Part shown: piece after piece, positions 35,960-45,092 of the stretch
How the letters are laid out: the number at the start of each line of letters is the position of its first letter
Numbering within the stretch: the first letter of the stretch is position 1
Assembly (NCBI GenBank): GCA_902555585.1
Contig: CACDSY010000004.1
Coordinates: 124,001-188,000, forward strand
DNA: 64,000 bases
Reading direction: 5' to 3'
Source: an uncultured Pelagibacteraceae bacterium
GTDB taxonomy: Bacteria > Pseudomonadota > Alphaproteobacteria > Pelagibacterales > Pelagibacteraceae
Translations under genes and position numbers: made by a program
Notes under the pieces: generated by a model
What the model saw: the letters and a program-made list of their open reading frames with translations, nothing else
Told to the model about the DNA's origin: nothing
Database searches by the model: none

Positions 35960-36849
35960 TGGATTGGGATAAATTAAAAATTTTTCATGCAGTAGCTGAA
36001 GCTGGTAGTTTTACAAGCGCTACTGTAATTCTAAATCTAAGCCAATCTGCAATTAGTAGACAGATTCAATCTTTAGAAGAAGATTTAAAAGTAAAGTTAT
36101 TTGAAAGACATGCAAGAGGATTAACGCTTACAGAAAATGGTGAATATGTTTATAAAACTGCACATGAAGTTATTAGTAAACTTAAGGAGGTAGAAACAAC
36201 TTTAGGGGATCAAAAACATAAACCAACTGGAAAACTAACAATTACAACTGTTAGAAGTTTTGGTACTCACTGGTTAACCCCAAGAATTCAAGAGTTTATG
36301 CAATTAAATCCAGAAATTGAAATAGAATTAATTTTTGACGATAAAGAGTTAGATTTAAGTACAAGACAAGCCGATATTGGAATATTTATGAGAAGACCAA
36401 AACAACTTAATTATATTCAAAGAAAACTAATGGATATAAATTACCATATATATGGCTCAAATAAGTATCTTGAAAAACATGGTATGCCTAAATCTATTAA
36501 TGATTTAAGCAAGCATAACTTTATATCATTTGGTAGAGGAGCCCCATCACCAGTGTTTAACCCAGATTGGGCATTAAAACTTGGTATAAAAGATAATAAA
36601 AAAAGAAAACCTGTTATGAAAGTAAATAGCGTTATGGGTTTACTGTTAGCAGTCGAAAGTGGTGTAGGCCTTGCGGCTCTTCCAGATTATTTAGTTTCTT
36701 TATCTCGAAATGTAATTAAAGTTCTACCCAGCGTTGAAGGTCCAATTACGGAGGCTCACTTTGTCTTTCCAGAATCTTTGAAAAACGTAGCTAGAGTGAC
36801 AACCTTCAGAAACTTTCTTTATAGTAAAATTTCAGAATTTAAGTCTTAA
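35959..36849 (+). CDS. LysR-family transcriptional regulator
   Basis: The 296-aa protein has an N-terminal winged helix-turn-helix: LKIFHAVAEAGSFTSATVIL, NLSQSAISRQIQSLEEDLKV, and LFERHARGLTLTENG. A substrate-binding LysR effector domain follows. It shares a stop-start overlap with acuI and so may sense an acrylate-, propionate- or DMSP-related compound. It could also act on an unrelated target. Location after its possible target gene, on the same strand, is unusual for LysR genes, which often diverge from what they control. Confidence 0.93.
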   Translation: MDWDKLKIFHAVAEAGSFTSATVILNLSQSAISRQIQSLEEDLKVKLFERHARGLTLTENGEYVYKTAHEVISKLKEVETTLGDQKHKPTGKLTITTVRSFGTHWLTPRIQEFMQLNPEIEIELIFDDKELDLSTRQADIGIFMRRPKQLNYIQRKLMDINYHIYGSNKYLEKHGMPKSINDLSKHNFISFGRGAPSPVFNPDWALKLGIKDNKKRKPVMKVNSVMGLLLAVESGVGLAALPDYLVSLSRNVIKVLPSVEGPITEAHFVFPESLKNVARVTTFRNFLYSKISEFKS

Positions 36850-36885
36850 AATATCAATAATATAGGCGTTAAGTGCGTCATTAAT

Positions 36886-36904
36886 GCGATTGATAATCAT
36901 TATC
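36886..36904. promoter_or_regulatory. Fur-box-like operator
   Basis: The 19-base stretch matches the classical Fur consensus GATAATGATAATCATTATC at 16 of 19 positions, with the last 13 identical. It lies just before the -35 hexamer of the iron-binding-protein gene. A second weaker AT-rich element (TTATCAAAATCATTATAA) overlaps the -10. Iron-replete repression is therefore likely. Alphaproteobacterial Fur, Irr or RirA sites differ in detail, so the binding protein is inferred. Confidence 0.7.
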
Positions 36905-36905
36905 A

Positions 36906-36934
36906 TTGCGAATAGTTATCAAAATCATTATAAT
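36906..36934 (+). promoter_or_regulatory. Promoter of the iron ABC transporter operon
   Basis: TTGCGA (36906-36911) and TATAAT (36929-36934) are separated by 17 bases, a near-consensus sigma-70 promoter. A leader of about 22 bases with a GAGAGAGA ribosome-binding stretch leads into the ATG at 36962. The Fur-box-like element directly precedes the -35, so repressor and polymerase would compete. Confidence 0.65.
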
Positions 36935-36961
36935 TTATAAAAAACTAAAAGAGAGAGATAT

Positions 36962-37990
36962 ATGAAAAAAATGACAATATCCGCATTAATCTTATCCTTA
37001 TTTGCATCAAGCTTTGCAATGGGGAATGAGGTAAATATTTTTAATGCAAGACATTATAAAGCTGATGCAGAACTTTATAGTAAATTTACAGCAGCAACAG
37101 GAATTAAAGTAAACTTAATCAATGGTAAGGCTGGTGCTTTAGAAAAAAGAATGATCGAAGAAGGTGCTGATTCAGCTGCCGATCTTTACATAACTGCTGA
37201 CGCTGGAAGATGTGGTGCATTTAAAGCAAAAGGAATGACTCAATCAGGCTTAGTTTCATCTACAATTAAATCATCTGTACCAAAAAGTTTTAGAACTACA
37301 CACTGGGTTGGAGTAGCAAAAAGAGCAAGAATTGTTTACTACTCACCAGAAAGAGTAAGTGGTGCTGAGTTGTCAGGGTTAACTTATGAAAGTTTAGCTG
37401 ATCCAAAATGGAAAGGCAGAATTGCAATTAGAGCTTCTAGCAACATTTATAACAAATCTCTTGTAGCTTCATTAGTTAAAAATAATGGAAAAAAAGCTGC
37501 AGGTGAGTGGGCTAAAGGAGTTGTTGCAAACATGGCAAGAGATCCAAAAGGAAATGATAGAGCACAAATTATGGCTGTAGCAGCAGGAGAAGCTGATATT
37601 GCTGTTGCAAATACTTATTACTTAGCTTTGATGTTATCTGGGAATAAAGGACCTGAACAACAAGAAGCTGCAAAAAAAGTTAAAGCTTTTTTTCCTAATC
37701 AGAATGATAGAGGAACACACATGAATATAAGTTGTGCAGCTTTAGTTAAAGGAGCGCCCAATAAAACTAATGCAATTGCACTTGTTGATTTCTTATTATC
37801 ACCAGAAGCTCAAGAACACTTTACAAATAATACTTTTGAGTTTCCAATGATAGCTGGAGTTTCACCAAGTCCATTGGTAGTAAACAACTTAGGTTTAGAT
37901 TTTAAACAAGATCTAACAACGAGTGTTGCTAGTTATGGAGCAAAGCAAGCTGACGCCTTAGAGGTGATGACGGCTGCTGGTTGGAAGTAA
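36962..37990 (+). CDS. fbpA: Iron(III) ABC transporter substrate-binding protein
   Basis: The 342-aa FbpA/FutA-type protein has a signal peptide (MKKMTISALILSLFASSFAMG). EVNIFNARHYKADAELYSKF is typical of ferric-binding proteins that start with N-x-R-H. ANTYYLALM has the paired tyrosines that coordinate Fe(III). It lies behind a Fur-box-like promoter and precedes a permease and an ATPase gene. The role is uptake of ferric iron in the periplasm. A microprotein ORF lies directly downstream. Confidence 0.95.
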   Translation: MKKMTISALILSLFASSFAMGNEVNIFNARHYKADAELYSKFTAATGIKVNLINGKAGALEKRMIEEGADSAADLYITADAGRCGAFKAKGMTQSGLVSSTIKSSVPKSFRTTHWVGVAKRARIVYYSPERVSGAELSGLTYESLADPKWKGRIAIRASSNIYNKSLVASLVKNNGKKAAGEWAKGVVANMARDPKGNDRAQIMAVAAGEADIAVANTYYLALMLSGNKGPEQQEAAKKVKAFFPNQNDRGTHMNISCAALVKGAPNKTNAIALVDFLLSPEAQEHFTNNTFEFPMIAGVSPSPLVVNNLGLDFKQDLTTSVASYGAKQADALEVMTAAGWK

Positions 37991-38013
37991 CATTGAAAGT
38001 AAAAAAAAAATTT

Positions 38014-38163
38014 ATGTCTGAGGTTAATTTAAATAAATCAGCCAATGCATGTGTACCATGTGCTGAGGAGTGTAAAAAAATTAACAAAAGAATAAATAAA
38101 AGGAAATTATCAGAGATAAGTACTAAAGATTTTCCGCACATTTCAAAGGTATTCAATATCTGA
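38014..38163 (+). CDS. Cys-rich microprotein (49 aa) in the iron operon
   Basis: I place the start at ATG 38014 rather than the in-frame TTG at 37981. The 49-aa product reads MSEVNLNKSANACVPCAEEC near its N-terminus. The CVPCAEEC cluster (CX2CX3C, residues 13-20) suggests metal or redox binding, followed by a Lys-rich helix-like part. It lies between the fbpA-like and permease genes on the same strand, and 54 bases separate it from the permease. No family is recognised. It may be an iron-linked small protein or a spurious ORF. Confidence 0.5.
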   Translation: MSEVNLNKSANACVPCAEECKKINKRINKRKLSEISTKDFPHISKVFNI

Positions 38164-38217
38164 CTTTTAAAAATATTAAAAGAGACTATATAGGTCATTT
38201 AAATTACAAATATCTCT

Positions 38218-39846
38218 ATGTTTACAAACAAATTTAACATCTGGTTTTTAAGCTCTCTGCTTATTTCATTGCTTGTTATAATTCCTATTTTGACAGTCTC
38301 TTTTAGTTTTTTTGAAGATACTTCCAGATATTTTGACATACTTAAAAAAACTTTTTTGTTTGAATATATTTTTAATTCTTTGTCACTTTTAGTTGGTGTC
38401 TTAATACTAACTTTTTTTCTAGGTGTTGGATCTGCTTACATAGTCTCTTTTTACAAATTTCCAGGAGTTAACTTTTTTAAATGGGCATTAATTTTATCTT
38501 TTGCTATACCACCCTACATTTATGCATACTCTTTATTTGCATTTTTTGATAATTATGGCACTGCATTTACAATATTAAAGACTTTATTTGGTGATGGTGA
38601 GTACAATAAAAGTATACCAAAGTTTGATGGAATGTTTGGTTTAATATTATCTATTTCATTTTCTCTTTATGCATATGTTTATATTCTTGCAAGATCTTCT
38701 TTTTTATATCAATCACAAAATTTAATAGACCTTGGAAAAAATTTAGGTTTTTCAAAATTTAAATCTTTTTATTCAATAATATTACCAGCTGCCAGACCTG
38801 CCATAGTTGCAGGTCTCTCTTTAGTTGCAATGGAAACACTAGCAGAGTTTGGTGCAGTAGATTTTTTTTCAGTTAATACACTAACAACAGGTATATATAA
38901 TGCTTGGATAACTTTTGATGATTTAGCTTTTGCTAATAGAATATCATTTTTTCTTTTGTTATTTATATTTATTCTTTTTCTGACTGAAAATCTATCTAGA
39001 AAAAAAGCGAAATATCACTTGGATACAAGAGGTGGTTTTAAACAAAAAGAAAAAATAAAACTTTCTGGAACAAATTCTTTTATTGCTTTTTTATTTTGTT
39101 TTTTATTGTTCTTTATAAGTTTTCTATTTCCATTAGGACAAATGCTTTATTGGACAATAAAATTTCCAGAAAATTTCTTTGATATAAATATAATTAATCT
39201 TTTATTAAACACACTTTATTTAGTAGTATTGTCCAGTTTAGTTCTAATAACATTTGCTTTGATTTCTAATTATGGAAATCGAGTTTCAAGAAATAAAATA
39301 TTAAATTTTTTATCCACACTGTCGATTTCAGGTTACGCCATACCTGGTGTTATTTTAGCTGTCGCTTTTATAACTTTTATTGCCTGGTTTGATGAGAATA
39401 TAATTAAATCCTTAGGTTTTTTATCAATTAAAAAATTATTTATTGGATCTGTTTTAGGTTTAATTATTGTATATTTTGTTCGTTTTTACTCACTAGCTTT
39501 CAATGGAATAAAATCAGGATATGAAAAAATAAACGTTTCAGTTGATGAGAGTGCATATCTTCTTGGTTATTCAAAAAGAAAAACATTTCTGAATATTCAT
39601 GTACCATATTTGAGAAATTCATTATTATTTGTGGTTATTTTAATATCTCTTGAAATAATTAGAGAATTGCCAATTACCTTGGTTTTACGCCCATTTAACT
39701 TTGAAACATTTGCAACTACTGCTTATATCTCTGCATCAGAGGATATGCTTGAAGCAGCAGCAGTACCATCATTGTTTTTAATTTTAATTGCTGCCTTTTT
39801 TATTACAATAACTTCAAATTATATTTTAAAAGAGAATAATGGCTAA
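38218..39846 (+). CDS. fbpB: Iron(III) ABC transporter permease (fused two-domain type)
   Basis: The 542-aa protein has two homologous permease halves with about 12 membrane segments, typical of FbpB/ThiP-like permeases. EAA-type loops are visible as IDLGKNLGFSKFKSFYSIIL in the first half and ESAYLLGYSKRKTFLNIHVPY in the second. The block ETLAEFGAVDFFSVNTLTTG and the later PITLVLRPFNFETFATTAY are family features. It overlaps the ATPase gene by eight bases. A weak AT-rich inverted repeat (38164-38182) lies upstream. Confidence 0.94.
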   Translation: MFTNKFNIWFLSSLLISLLVIIPILTVSFSFFEDTSRYFDILKKTFLFEYIFNSLSLLVGVLILTFFLGVGSAYIVSFYKFPGVNFFKWALILSFAIPPYIYAYSLFAFFDNYGTAFTILKTLFGDGEYNKSIPKFDGMFGLILSISFSLYAYVYILARSSFLYQSQNLIDLGKNLGFSKFKSFYSIILPAARPAIVAGLSLVAMETLAEFGAVDFFSVNTLTTGIYNAWITFDDLAFANRISFFLLLFIFILFLTENLSRKKAKYHLDTRGGFKQKEKIKLSGTNSFIAFLFCFLLFFISFLFPLGQMLYWTIKFPENFFDINIINLLLNTLYLVVLSSLVLITFALISNYGNRVSRNKILNFLSTLSISGYAIPGVILAVAFITFIAWFDENIIKSLGFLSIKKLFIGSVLGLIIVYFVRFYSLAFNGIKSGYEKINVSVDESAYLLGYSKRKTFLNIHVPYLRNSLLFVVILISLEIIRELPITLVLRPFNFETFATTAYISASEDMLEAAAVPSLFLILIAAFFITITSNYILKENNG

Positions 39847-40897
39847 TAACTTTTTAGAAGTAAATAACGTTGATTTCAAAGCTGGTGGAAAAACAAAAGT
39901 AAAAAATGTGTCTTTTTCAGTTCAAAACGAAGGAGACATCATTTGTCTTCTAGGACCTTCTGGAATAGGAAAAACTACGATATTGAGAACAATCGCTGGA
40001 TTAGAAAAGATTAATAATGGATCTATAATTATCAATAATAAAACTATATCTTCAAAAAAAATTCACATTGAGCCAGAGGATCGAAATATTTCACTTGCCT
40101 TTCAAGACAATAGTTTATTTCCGCACTACAATGTTGAAAAAAATATATTAATTGGTACAGAAAAAAAAAATAAAAAAAAAATTAAAATAAATGCAAAAGA
40201 AATAGTAGAATTTTTAAATTTAAAAAAAATATTAAATAAATATCCACATGAGATTAGTGCAGGTGAAGCGCAAAGATCGTCACTAGCAAGAGCTTTAGTT
40301 TCGAATCCAGACTTATTATTATTAGATGAGCCATTGTCGAATGTTGACCAAAGCTTTAAAGAAGAAATTCAAGTCGAATTAAAACAATTATTAAGTAAAT
40401 CCAAAATAACAACTATAATTGTTACACACGACTCATACGAAGCGTTTTACTTAGGAAGTAAATGTGGAATTATATTAAATAAACAACTTAAACAATTTGA
40501 TGATCCTTATAATGTTTATCATTTTCCTAATTCAGTAGAAGTTGTAAATTTTTTAAATAGAGGAATTTTAATTCCTGCAAAAGTAACCAGTGAAAATAGT
40601 TTAGAAAATAAAGATCTTGGAACAATTAAAGGTAATTTTGTTAAACACTATCCAAATGGATCAGAGGTAAAACTTTTATTACAGCCAGAAGATTTAGAAC
40701 ATGATGATAAAAGTAATTTAAAATTAGAAGTCGTTGATCGTAAATTTAGAGGAACAAATTTTATTTATACTTTAAAAACACCAAGCGAGTTACAAATTCC
40801 AGTATTTGTTCATTCACATCATATTCACCAGCATGAAATAGACGAAAAATTTGGTATTAAACGACCAATTCACATTGACCACATTGTTTGTTTTTAA
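39839..40897 (+). CDS. fbpC: Iron(III) ABC transporter ATP-binding protein
   Basis: The 352-aa ATPase has Walker A GPSGIGKTT (39-47) and Walker B LLLLDEPLSNVD. The signature loop reads ISAGEAQRSSLARAL instead of the usual LSGGQxQR, with an Ala replacing the second glycine position. A regulatory C-terminal domain follows (about residues 240-352). It energises the permease at 38218 and is probably the last gene of the operon. The start codon of the next gene is 28 bases away, so read-through into it is possible. Confidence 0.94.
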   Translation: MANNFLEVNNVDFKAGGKTKVKNVSFSVQNEGDIICLLGPSGIGKTTILRTIAGLEKINNGSIIINNKTISSKKIHIEPEDRNISLAFQDNSLFPHYNVEKNILIGTEKKNKKKIKINAKEIVEFLNLKKILNKYPHEISAGEAQRSSLARALVSNPDLLLLDEPLSNVDQSFKEEIQVELKQLLSKSKITTIIVTHDSYEAFYLGSKCGIILNKQLKQFDDPYNVYHFPNSVEVVNFLNRGILIPAKVTSENSLENKDLGTIKGNFVKHYPNGSEVKLLLQPEDLEHDDKSNLKLEVVDRKFRGTNFIYTLKTPSELQIPVFVHSHHIHQHEIDEKFGIKRPIHIDHIVCF

Positions 40898-40924
40898 GTA
40901 ATATTATACTTTAAAAATATACTC

Positions 40925-43369
40925 ATGGATAAAGATTTACCAAGAAGCACTAAAGTTGTAGTTATTGGAGGCGGCGTAGCTGGAACATCGTGTGCATATC
41001 ATTTAGCTAAATTTGGCTGGAAAGATGTTGTTCTGTTGGAAAGAGATCAGTTAACATCTGGAACCACATGGCATGCAGCTGGTTTAATGGGTCAATTAGG
41101 GGCTTCATCTACTATTACAAAGTTAAGAAAATATACTTTGGATCTTTATCAAGAATTAGAAAAAAAAACTGAATTGTCTATAGGATTAAAACAAAATGGA
41201 GCAATTACAGTAGCTACCACAAAAGAGAGAATGCAAGAATTGTTGAGACAAGCAACTACCGCTCAACTATCAGATGTTGAAGTACATGTTTTGGATAAAA
41301 AAGAAACAAAAGATTTATATCCTGTTGTAAATAATGATGACATTATTGGAAGTGTTTTTATGCCAAAAGATGGTCAAGCTGATCCAGTAGGCGTAACTAA
41401 TGTTTTAGCAAAAGCTGCTAGAATGGAAGGAGCACAAATTTTTGAAAAAACACCTGTAACAAAAATTCTTGTTAAAAATAATTCTATAATTGGAGTAGAG
41501 ACTGATAAAGGAAAAATTGATTGTGAATATGTTGTTTTAGCAACAGGTATGTGGTCTAGACAAATAGGTGAAAAAATGAATGTTAGTATTCCATTGTATC
41601 CCAATGAACATTTTTATGTGATCACGGAACCAATGAAAGATTTACCAAAAAATTTACCAGTTTTAAGAGATTATAATAATTGTCTCTATCTTAAAGAAGA
41701 CGCAGGTAAAATGTTAGTTGGAATTTTTGAACCAAATGCAAAACCAGCCTTTAAAAATACTGGTGTTGTACCAGATGATTTTTCCTTTGGTGAATTACCA
41801 GATGATTTTGATCATTTCGAACCTTATTTACAAAAATCATTTCACAGGTTGCCTATGTTGGAAAATGCAGGAATTAGAAAATTTTTCTCTGGTCCTGAAT
41901 CATTTACTCCTGATACTCAATATCTTTTAGGTGAAACTCCTGAGATTAAAAAACTTTTTACATGTTGTGGTTTTAATAGTATTGGAATTGCAAGTTCAGG
42001 AGGTGCTGGACGAGTTACTGCAGAATGGATGATTAATGGACACATAAATGAAGATTTATTTTCATTAGATATTAAAAGATTTCAAAAATTTCATTCATCA
42101 AAAAAATTTATAATGGAAAGAGTGACAGAAACACTTGGTGATTTATATGGAATGCATTGGCCATTTAAACAACATAAAACATCAAGAAACCAAATTGTAT
42201 TACCCTACCAAGAGGAGCTAAAAAAATTAGGGGCTTGTTTTGGAACCTCGGGTGGTTTTGAAAGACCTATGTGGTATGCGTTAAAAGGTGAAAAGGCTGA
42301 TTACAATTATAGTTTTGGTTATCAAAATTGGTATCCATCAGCTGAATTTGAGACCAAAAATGCCAGAGAAAACGTTGGATTATTTGAGCTATCTCCTTTT
42401 TCAAAATTTGACCTAGAAGGGCAAAATGTTCATGAAGAATTACAAAAAATTTGTACAGCAAACATAAAAGATATTGAGGGTAGAGCAACTTATACCCAGA
42501 TGTTAAATGAAGATGGAGGAATAGAGACAGACGTTACTATTACTTGTCTTAAGAAAAACCATTTTAGAGTGATAGGTCCAGCAGCAACAAGAGAACATGA
42601 TAAATTTCATATAAAAAAACATATTTCAGAGCAGGTCAATTTTAAAGATGTAACAGAAAATTTAATATGCCTAGGATTATACGGACCCAACTCAAGAAAA
42701 TTACTATCTAATATCAGTAATGACGATTTTACAAATGAAGGTATAAAGTTTAGTCATGGAAAATTCGTTACTATTGACGGAGTTAAAGTCTGGGCTCAAA
42801 GATTATCTTATGTAGGTGAAATAGGATTCGAATTATACACAAACACAGATGAAAGCAAAAAATTATTTTTAGCCATTATTGAAGAGGGTAAAAATCATGG
42901 CTTATCACTTTGTGGTGCTCATGCTATGGACATAATGAGAATGGAAAGTGGTTTTTTACATTGGGGACATGATATATCGCCTGAAGAAAATCAATATCAA
43001 GCAGGACTTAAATTTGCAATCAGTTATAAAAAAAATATAAATTTTGTTGGAAAAGAAGCATTATTAAAAATTAAAGATCAAAACCCCACAAAATCATTAG
43101 CTATGATGGTGTTGAAAGATAACAGACCTGGGGAACCTTTGTTACTTCATGAAGAACCAATTTACTTGGATGATAAAATAATTGGCAGAACAACATCAGG
43201 AAATTATTCATTTAATTTTAAAAAAAATATTTCATTTGGTTATGTTAACTCTGGAAATACAATCGAAAATTTAATCAATAAAAACTTATCTATTGAAGTT
43301 GAAAAGAAAAAATATCCTGTAACAATAATCAAAAAACCCTTAAATCAAAAAAATATAAAAGATATTTAA
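40925..43369 (+). CDS. Dimethylglycine/sarcosine dehydrogenase-type flavoprotein (third copy)
   Basis: The 814-aa protein is another DAO-GcvT fusion: GGGVAG at 15-20, TTWHAAG with His50 at the covalent-FAD position, and a C-terminal GcvT half (MLNEDGGIETDVTITC, LGLYGPNSRKLL, LSYVGEIGFELYT, LSLCGAHAMDIMRMESGFLH). It diverges more from the first two copies than they do from each other by eye. Its neighbours are iron transport genes upstream, then a TauD-like oxygenase and an AEC permease downstream, so its substrate may differ from dimethylglycine. It overlaps the oxygenase gene by one base. Confidence 0.88.
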   Translation: MDKDLPRSTKVVVIGGGVAGTSCAYHLAKFGWKDVVLLERDQLTSGTTWHAAGLMGQLGASSTITKLRKYTLDLYQELEKKTELSIGLKQNGAITVATTKERMQELLRQATTAQLSDVEVHVLDKKETKDLYPVVNNDDIIGSVFMPKDGQADPVGVTNVLAKAARMEGAQIFEKTPVTKILVKNNSIIGVETDKGKIDCEYVVLATGMWSRQIGEKMNVSIPLYPNEHFYVITEPMKDLPKNLPVLRDYNNCLYLKEDAGKMLVGIFEPNAKPAFKNTGVVPDDFSFGELPDDFDHFEPYLQKSFHRLPMLENAGIRKFFSGPESFTPDTQYLLGETPEIKKLFTCCGFNSIGIASSGGAGRVTAEWMINGHINEDLFSLDIKRFQKFHSSKKFIMERVTETLGDLYGMHWPFKQHKTSRNQIVLPYQEELKKLGACFGTSGGFERPMWYALKGEKADYNYSFGYQNWYPSAEFETKNARENVGLFELSPFSKFDLEGQNVHEELQKICTANIKDIEGRATYTQMLNEDGGIETDVTITCLKKNHFRVIGPAATREHDKFHIKKHISEQVNFKDVTENLICLGLYGPNSRKLLSNISNDDFTNEGIKFSHGKFVTIDGVKVWAQRLSYVGEIGFELYTNTDESKKLFLAIIEEGKNHGLSLCGAHAMDIMRMESGFLHWGHDISPEENQYQAGLKFAISYKKNINFVGKEALLKIKDQNPTKSLAMMVLKDNRPGEPLLLHEEPIYLDDKIIGRTTSGNYSFNFKKNISFGYVNSGNTIENLINKNLSIEVEKKKYPVTIIKKPLNQKNIKDI

Positions 43370-44160
43370 TGTTAAAAATAATTTCAAAAAAAAATAGGGC
43401 TGCAGAAATTATTTGTAATCTTAACAAAATTGACAATAAGCAATTAAAAGAAATTAAGTCTACATTAGATAAGTATGGAATGATTTATTTTCCAAAACAA
43501 AAACTAAGTTCCAAGAATTATCTTAATTTTGCAAAAAAATTTGGTAAACCAGCTAATTATCCAAGATTGAAAGGCTTAAATAAAAAATACCCTCAAATAA
43601 CTGTTGTACAACGTAAATCTACTGACAAAGGGCCAAGCTTTGGGGAACAATTTCACACAGACTCCTCATATACAAAAAAACCTCCTAGATACACGATGTT
43701 ACTTTCAAAACTAGTACCTAAAAAAGGTGTTGCTAATACTGACTTTTCTTCGCAGTACTTAGCTTATGAAAAATTATCAAAAAATTATAAAAATAAGCTT
43801 AAAAAATTAAAAGGCATCTATTCTTCGCATGGACCAATATCAATTACAACAGTTGAGAGAGAAAAAGAAAAAGGAAAAATATCTAAAGAACTGATTTCCA
43901 GACATAAAATAATTAGAACTATTAAAAATAAAAAAACTATATACTGTAGCCCAGGGCACTTTTTAAAATTTAATACGCATATGACTAAACAAAAAAAAGA
44001 ACTAAAGAAATTCTTATTCAATCATCAGACAAAAAAAACCTTTCAATATTCATTAGAATGGGAAAAAGATCAGCTTGCTATTTGGGATAATAGAGCCATG
44101 CTCCATCAGGCTACACCGTTTAAAGGTAATAGAATACTTCATAGAATAACAATACTTTAA
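43369..44160 (+). CDS. TauD/TfdA-family 2-oxoglutarate dioxygenase-like protein
   Basis: The 263-aa protein has the Fe(II) site of this family: His96-X-Asp98 in EQFHTDSSYTKKPPRY and distal His246 in IWDNRAMLHQATPF. The likely 2-oxoglutarate-binding Arg259 sits in HRITIL. TauD-type enzymes hydroxylate sulfonates, chlorinated phenoxyacids or quaternary amines. Coupling by TAATG to a DMGDH-type gene suggests hydroxylation of an N-methyl or related compound that then releases a product for that dehydrogenase. Substrate is unknown. Confidence 0.85.
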   Translation: MLKIISKKNRAAEIICNLNKIDNKQLKEIKSTLDKYGMIYFPKQKLSSKNYLNFAKKFGKPANYPRLKGLNKKYPQITVVQRKSTDKGPSFGEQFHTDSSYTKKPPRYTMLLSKLVPKKGVANTDFSSQYLAYEKLSKNYKNKLKKLKGIYSSHGPISITTVEREKEKGKISKELISRHKIIRTIKNKKTIYCSPGHFLKFNTHMTKQKKELKKFLFNHQTKKTFQYSLEWEKDQLAIWDNRAMLHQATPFKGNRILHRITIL

Positions 44161-44164
44161 TAAA

Positions 44165-45091
44165 ATGTATTCAATATTTCTTGGGTTAACACCTTTTATC
44201 TTTATCACACTATTTGGTTTTGTTTTTGGAAAACTTAAAATTTTTGATTTAGGTCATGCAAAAGTTTTAAATTTGTTTTTATTCTATGTAGCGGTCCCTG
44301 CCTTAATTATTAAATTTGTTGCTCAAAGTGAAATAGGCCAAGTTGATATAAAACAAATAGTTTCTTATTTTTTAATGCAAGGAAGTCTTGGGTTTTTAAC
44401 ATTTTTATTAACATCTAAGTTTTTTAAAAGACCTATTCCAGAATCTATTATATGGGCATTGATGGTAGCACTATCAAATCATGTAACATTATTATTACCT
44501 ATTACAAAAATCTATTTTGGCACTGAAGTAATAACTCAAGTAACAAGTATAATATTAATGGATGGGGTTATTTTATTATCTGTAATTGCTTTTTTTTTAG
44601 AACTTACTACTAAAAAAAATATTCGATTAACTGCATTTATAAAGAACATAGTTCTTAATCCAATGATATTTTCAATCTTAATTGGTCTTTTACTATTTGT
44701 GTTTAATATAAATATCGATGATACGCCAATAGACTATATTCTTTCTGTATTAGCAGCTTGTGTTTCTCCTATAGGACTTTTTGCAATTGGTATCACATTA
44801 TCCTTTTACACACATAAAGTTATTAATAAACTAACTGCTTCTATATCTATATTGAAATTAGTTGTTTCTCCAATCATCCTCTTGATAATTGGTTTCATTA
44901 TATTTGATGTTGGACAACCTGAAAAAATTCCTGGTGCTTTTTTTGTTAGTGTTGCACCATGTGGTCATACAGCTGTAGTTTTATGTTCAGCCTATAATGT
45001 AAGTCCTGAAAATATAATAAAAGCTTTATTTATCTCAACTTTTGCATCATTTGCTACCATATTTTTTGCTATTCAATATTTAACAACTTAA
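44165..45091 (+). CDS. AEC-family permease (auxin efflux carrier-like)
   Basis: The 308-aa membrane protein has about ten helices with AEC-family features: FLFYVAVPALIIKFVAQSE near the first third, SIIWALMVALSNHVTLLLP, and SPIGLFAIGITLSFYTH late in the sequence. Members transport small organic acids such as malate, malonate or other anions. It follows the dioxygenase by four bases and would complete a metabolic unit. Direction and substrate are not known. It converges on the tartrate-dehydrogenase-like gene with one base between. Confidence 0.85.
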   Translation: MYSIFLGLTPFIFITLFGFVFGKLKIFDLGHAKVLNLFLFYVAVPALIIKFVAQSEIGQVDIKQIVSYFLMQGSLGFLTFLLTSKFFKRPIPESIIWALMVALSNHVTLLLPITKIYFGTEVITQVTSIILMDGVILLSVIAFFLELTTKKNIRLTAFIKNIVLNPMIFSILIGLLLFVFNINIDDTPIDYILSVLAACVSPIGLFAIGITLSFYTHKVINKLTASISILKLVVSPIILLIIGFIIFDVGQPEKIPGAFFVSVAPCGHTAVVLCSAYNVSPENIIKALFISTFASFATIFFAIQYLTT

Positions 45092-45092
45092 G

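Noticed and set aside
38164..38182. CTTTTAA/TTAAAAG hairpin before the iron permease gene
   Set aside because: All A-T apart from one pair and without a following T-run, so too weak to call a terminator.
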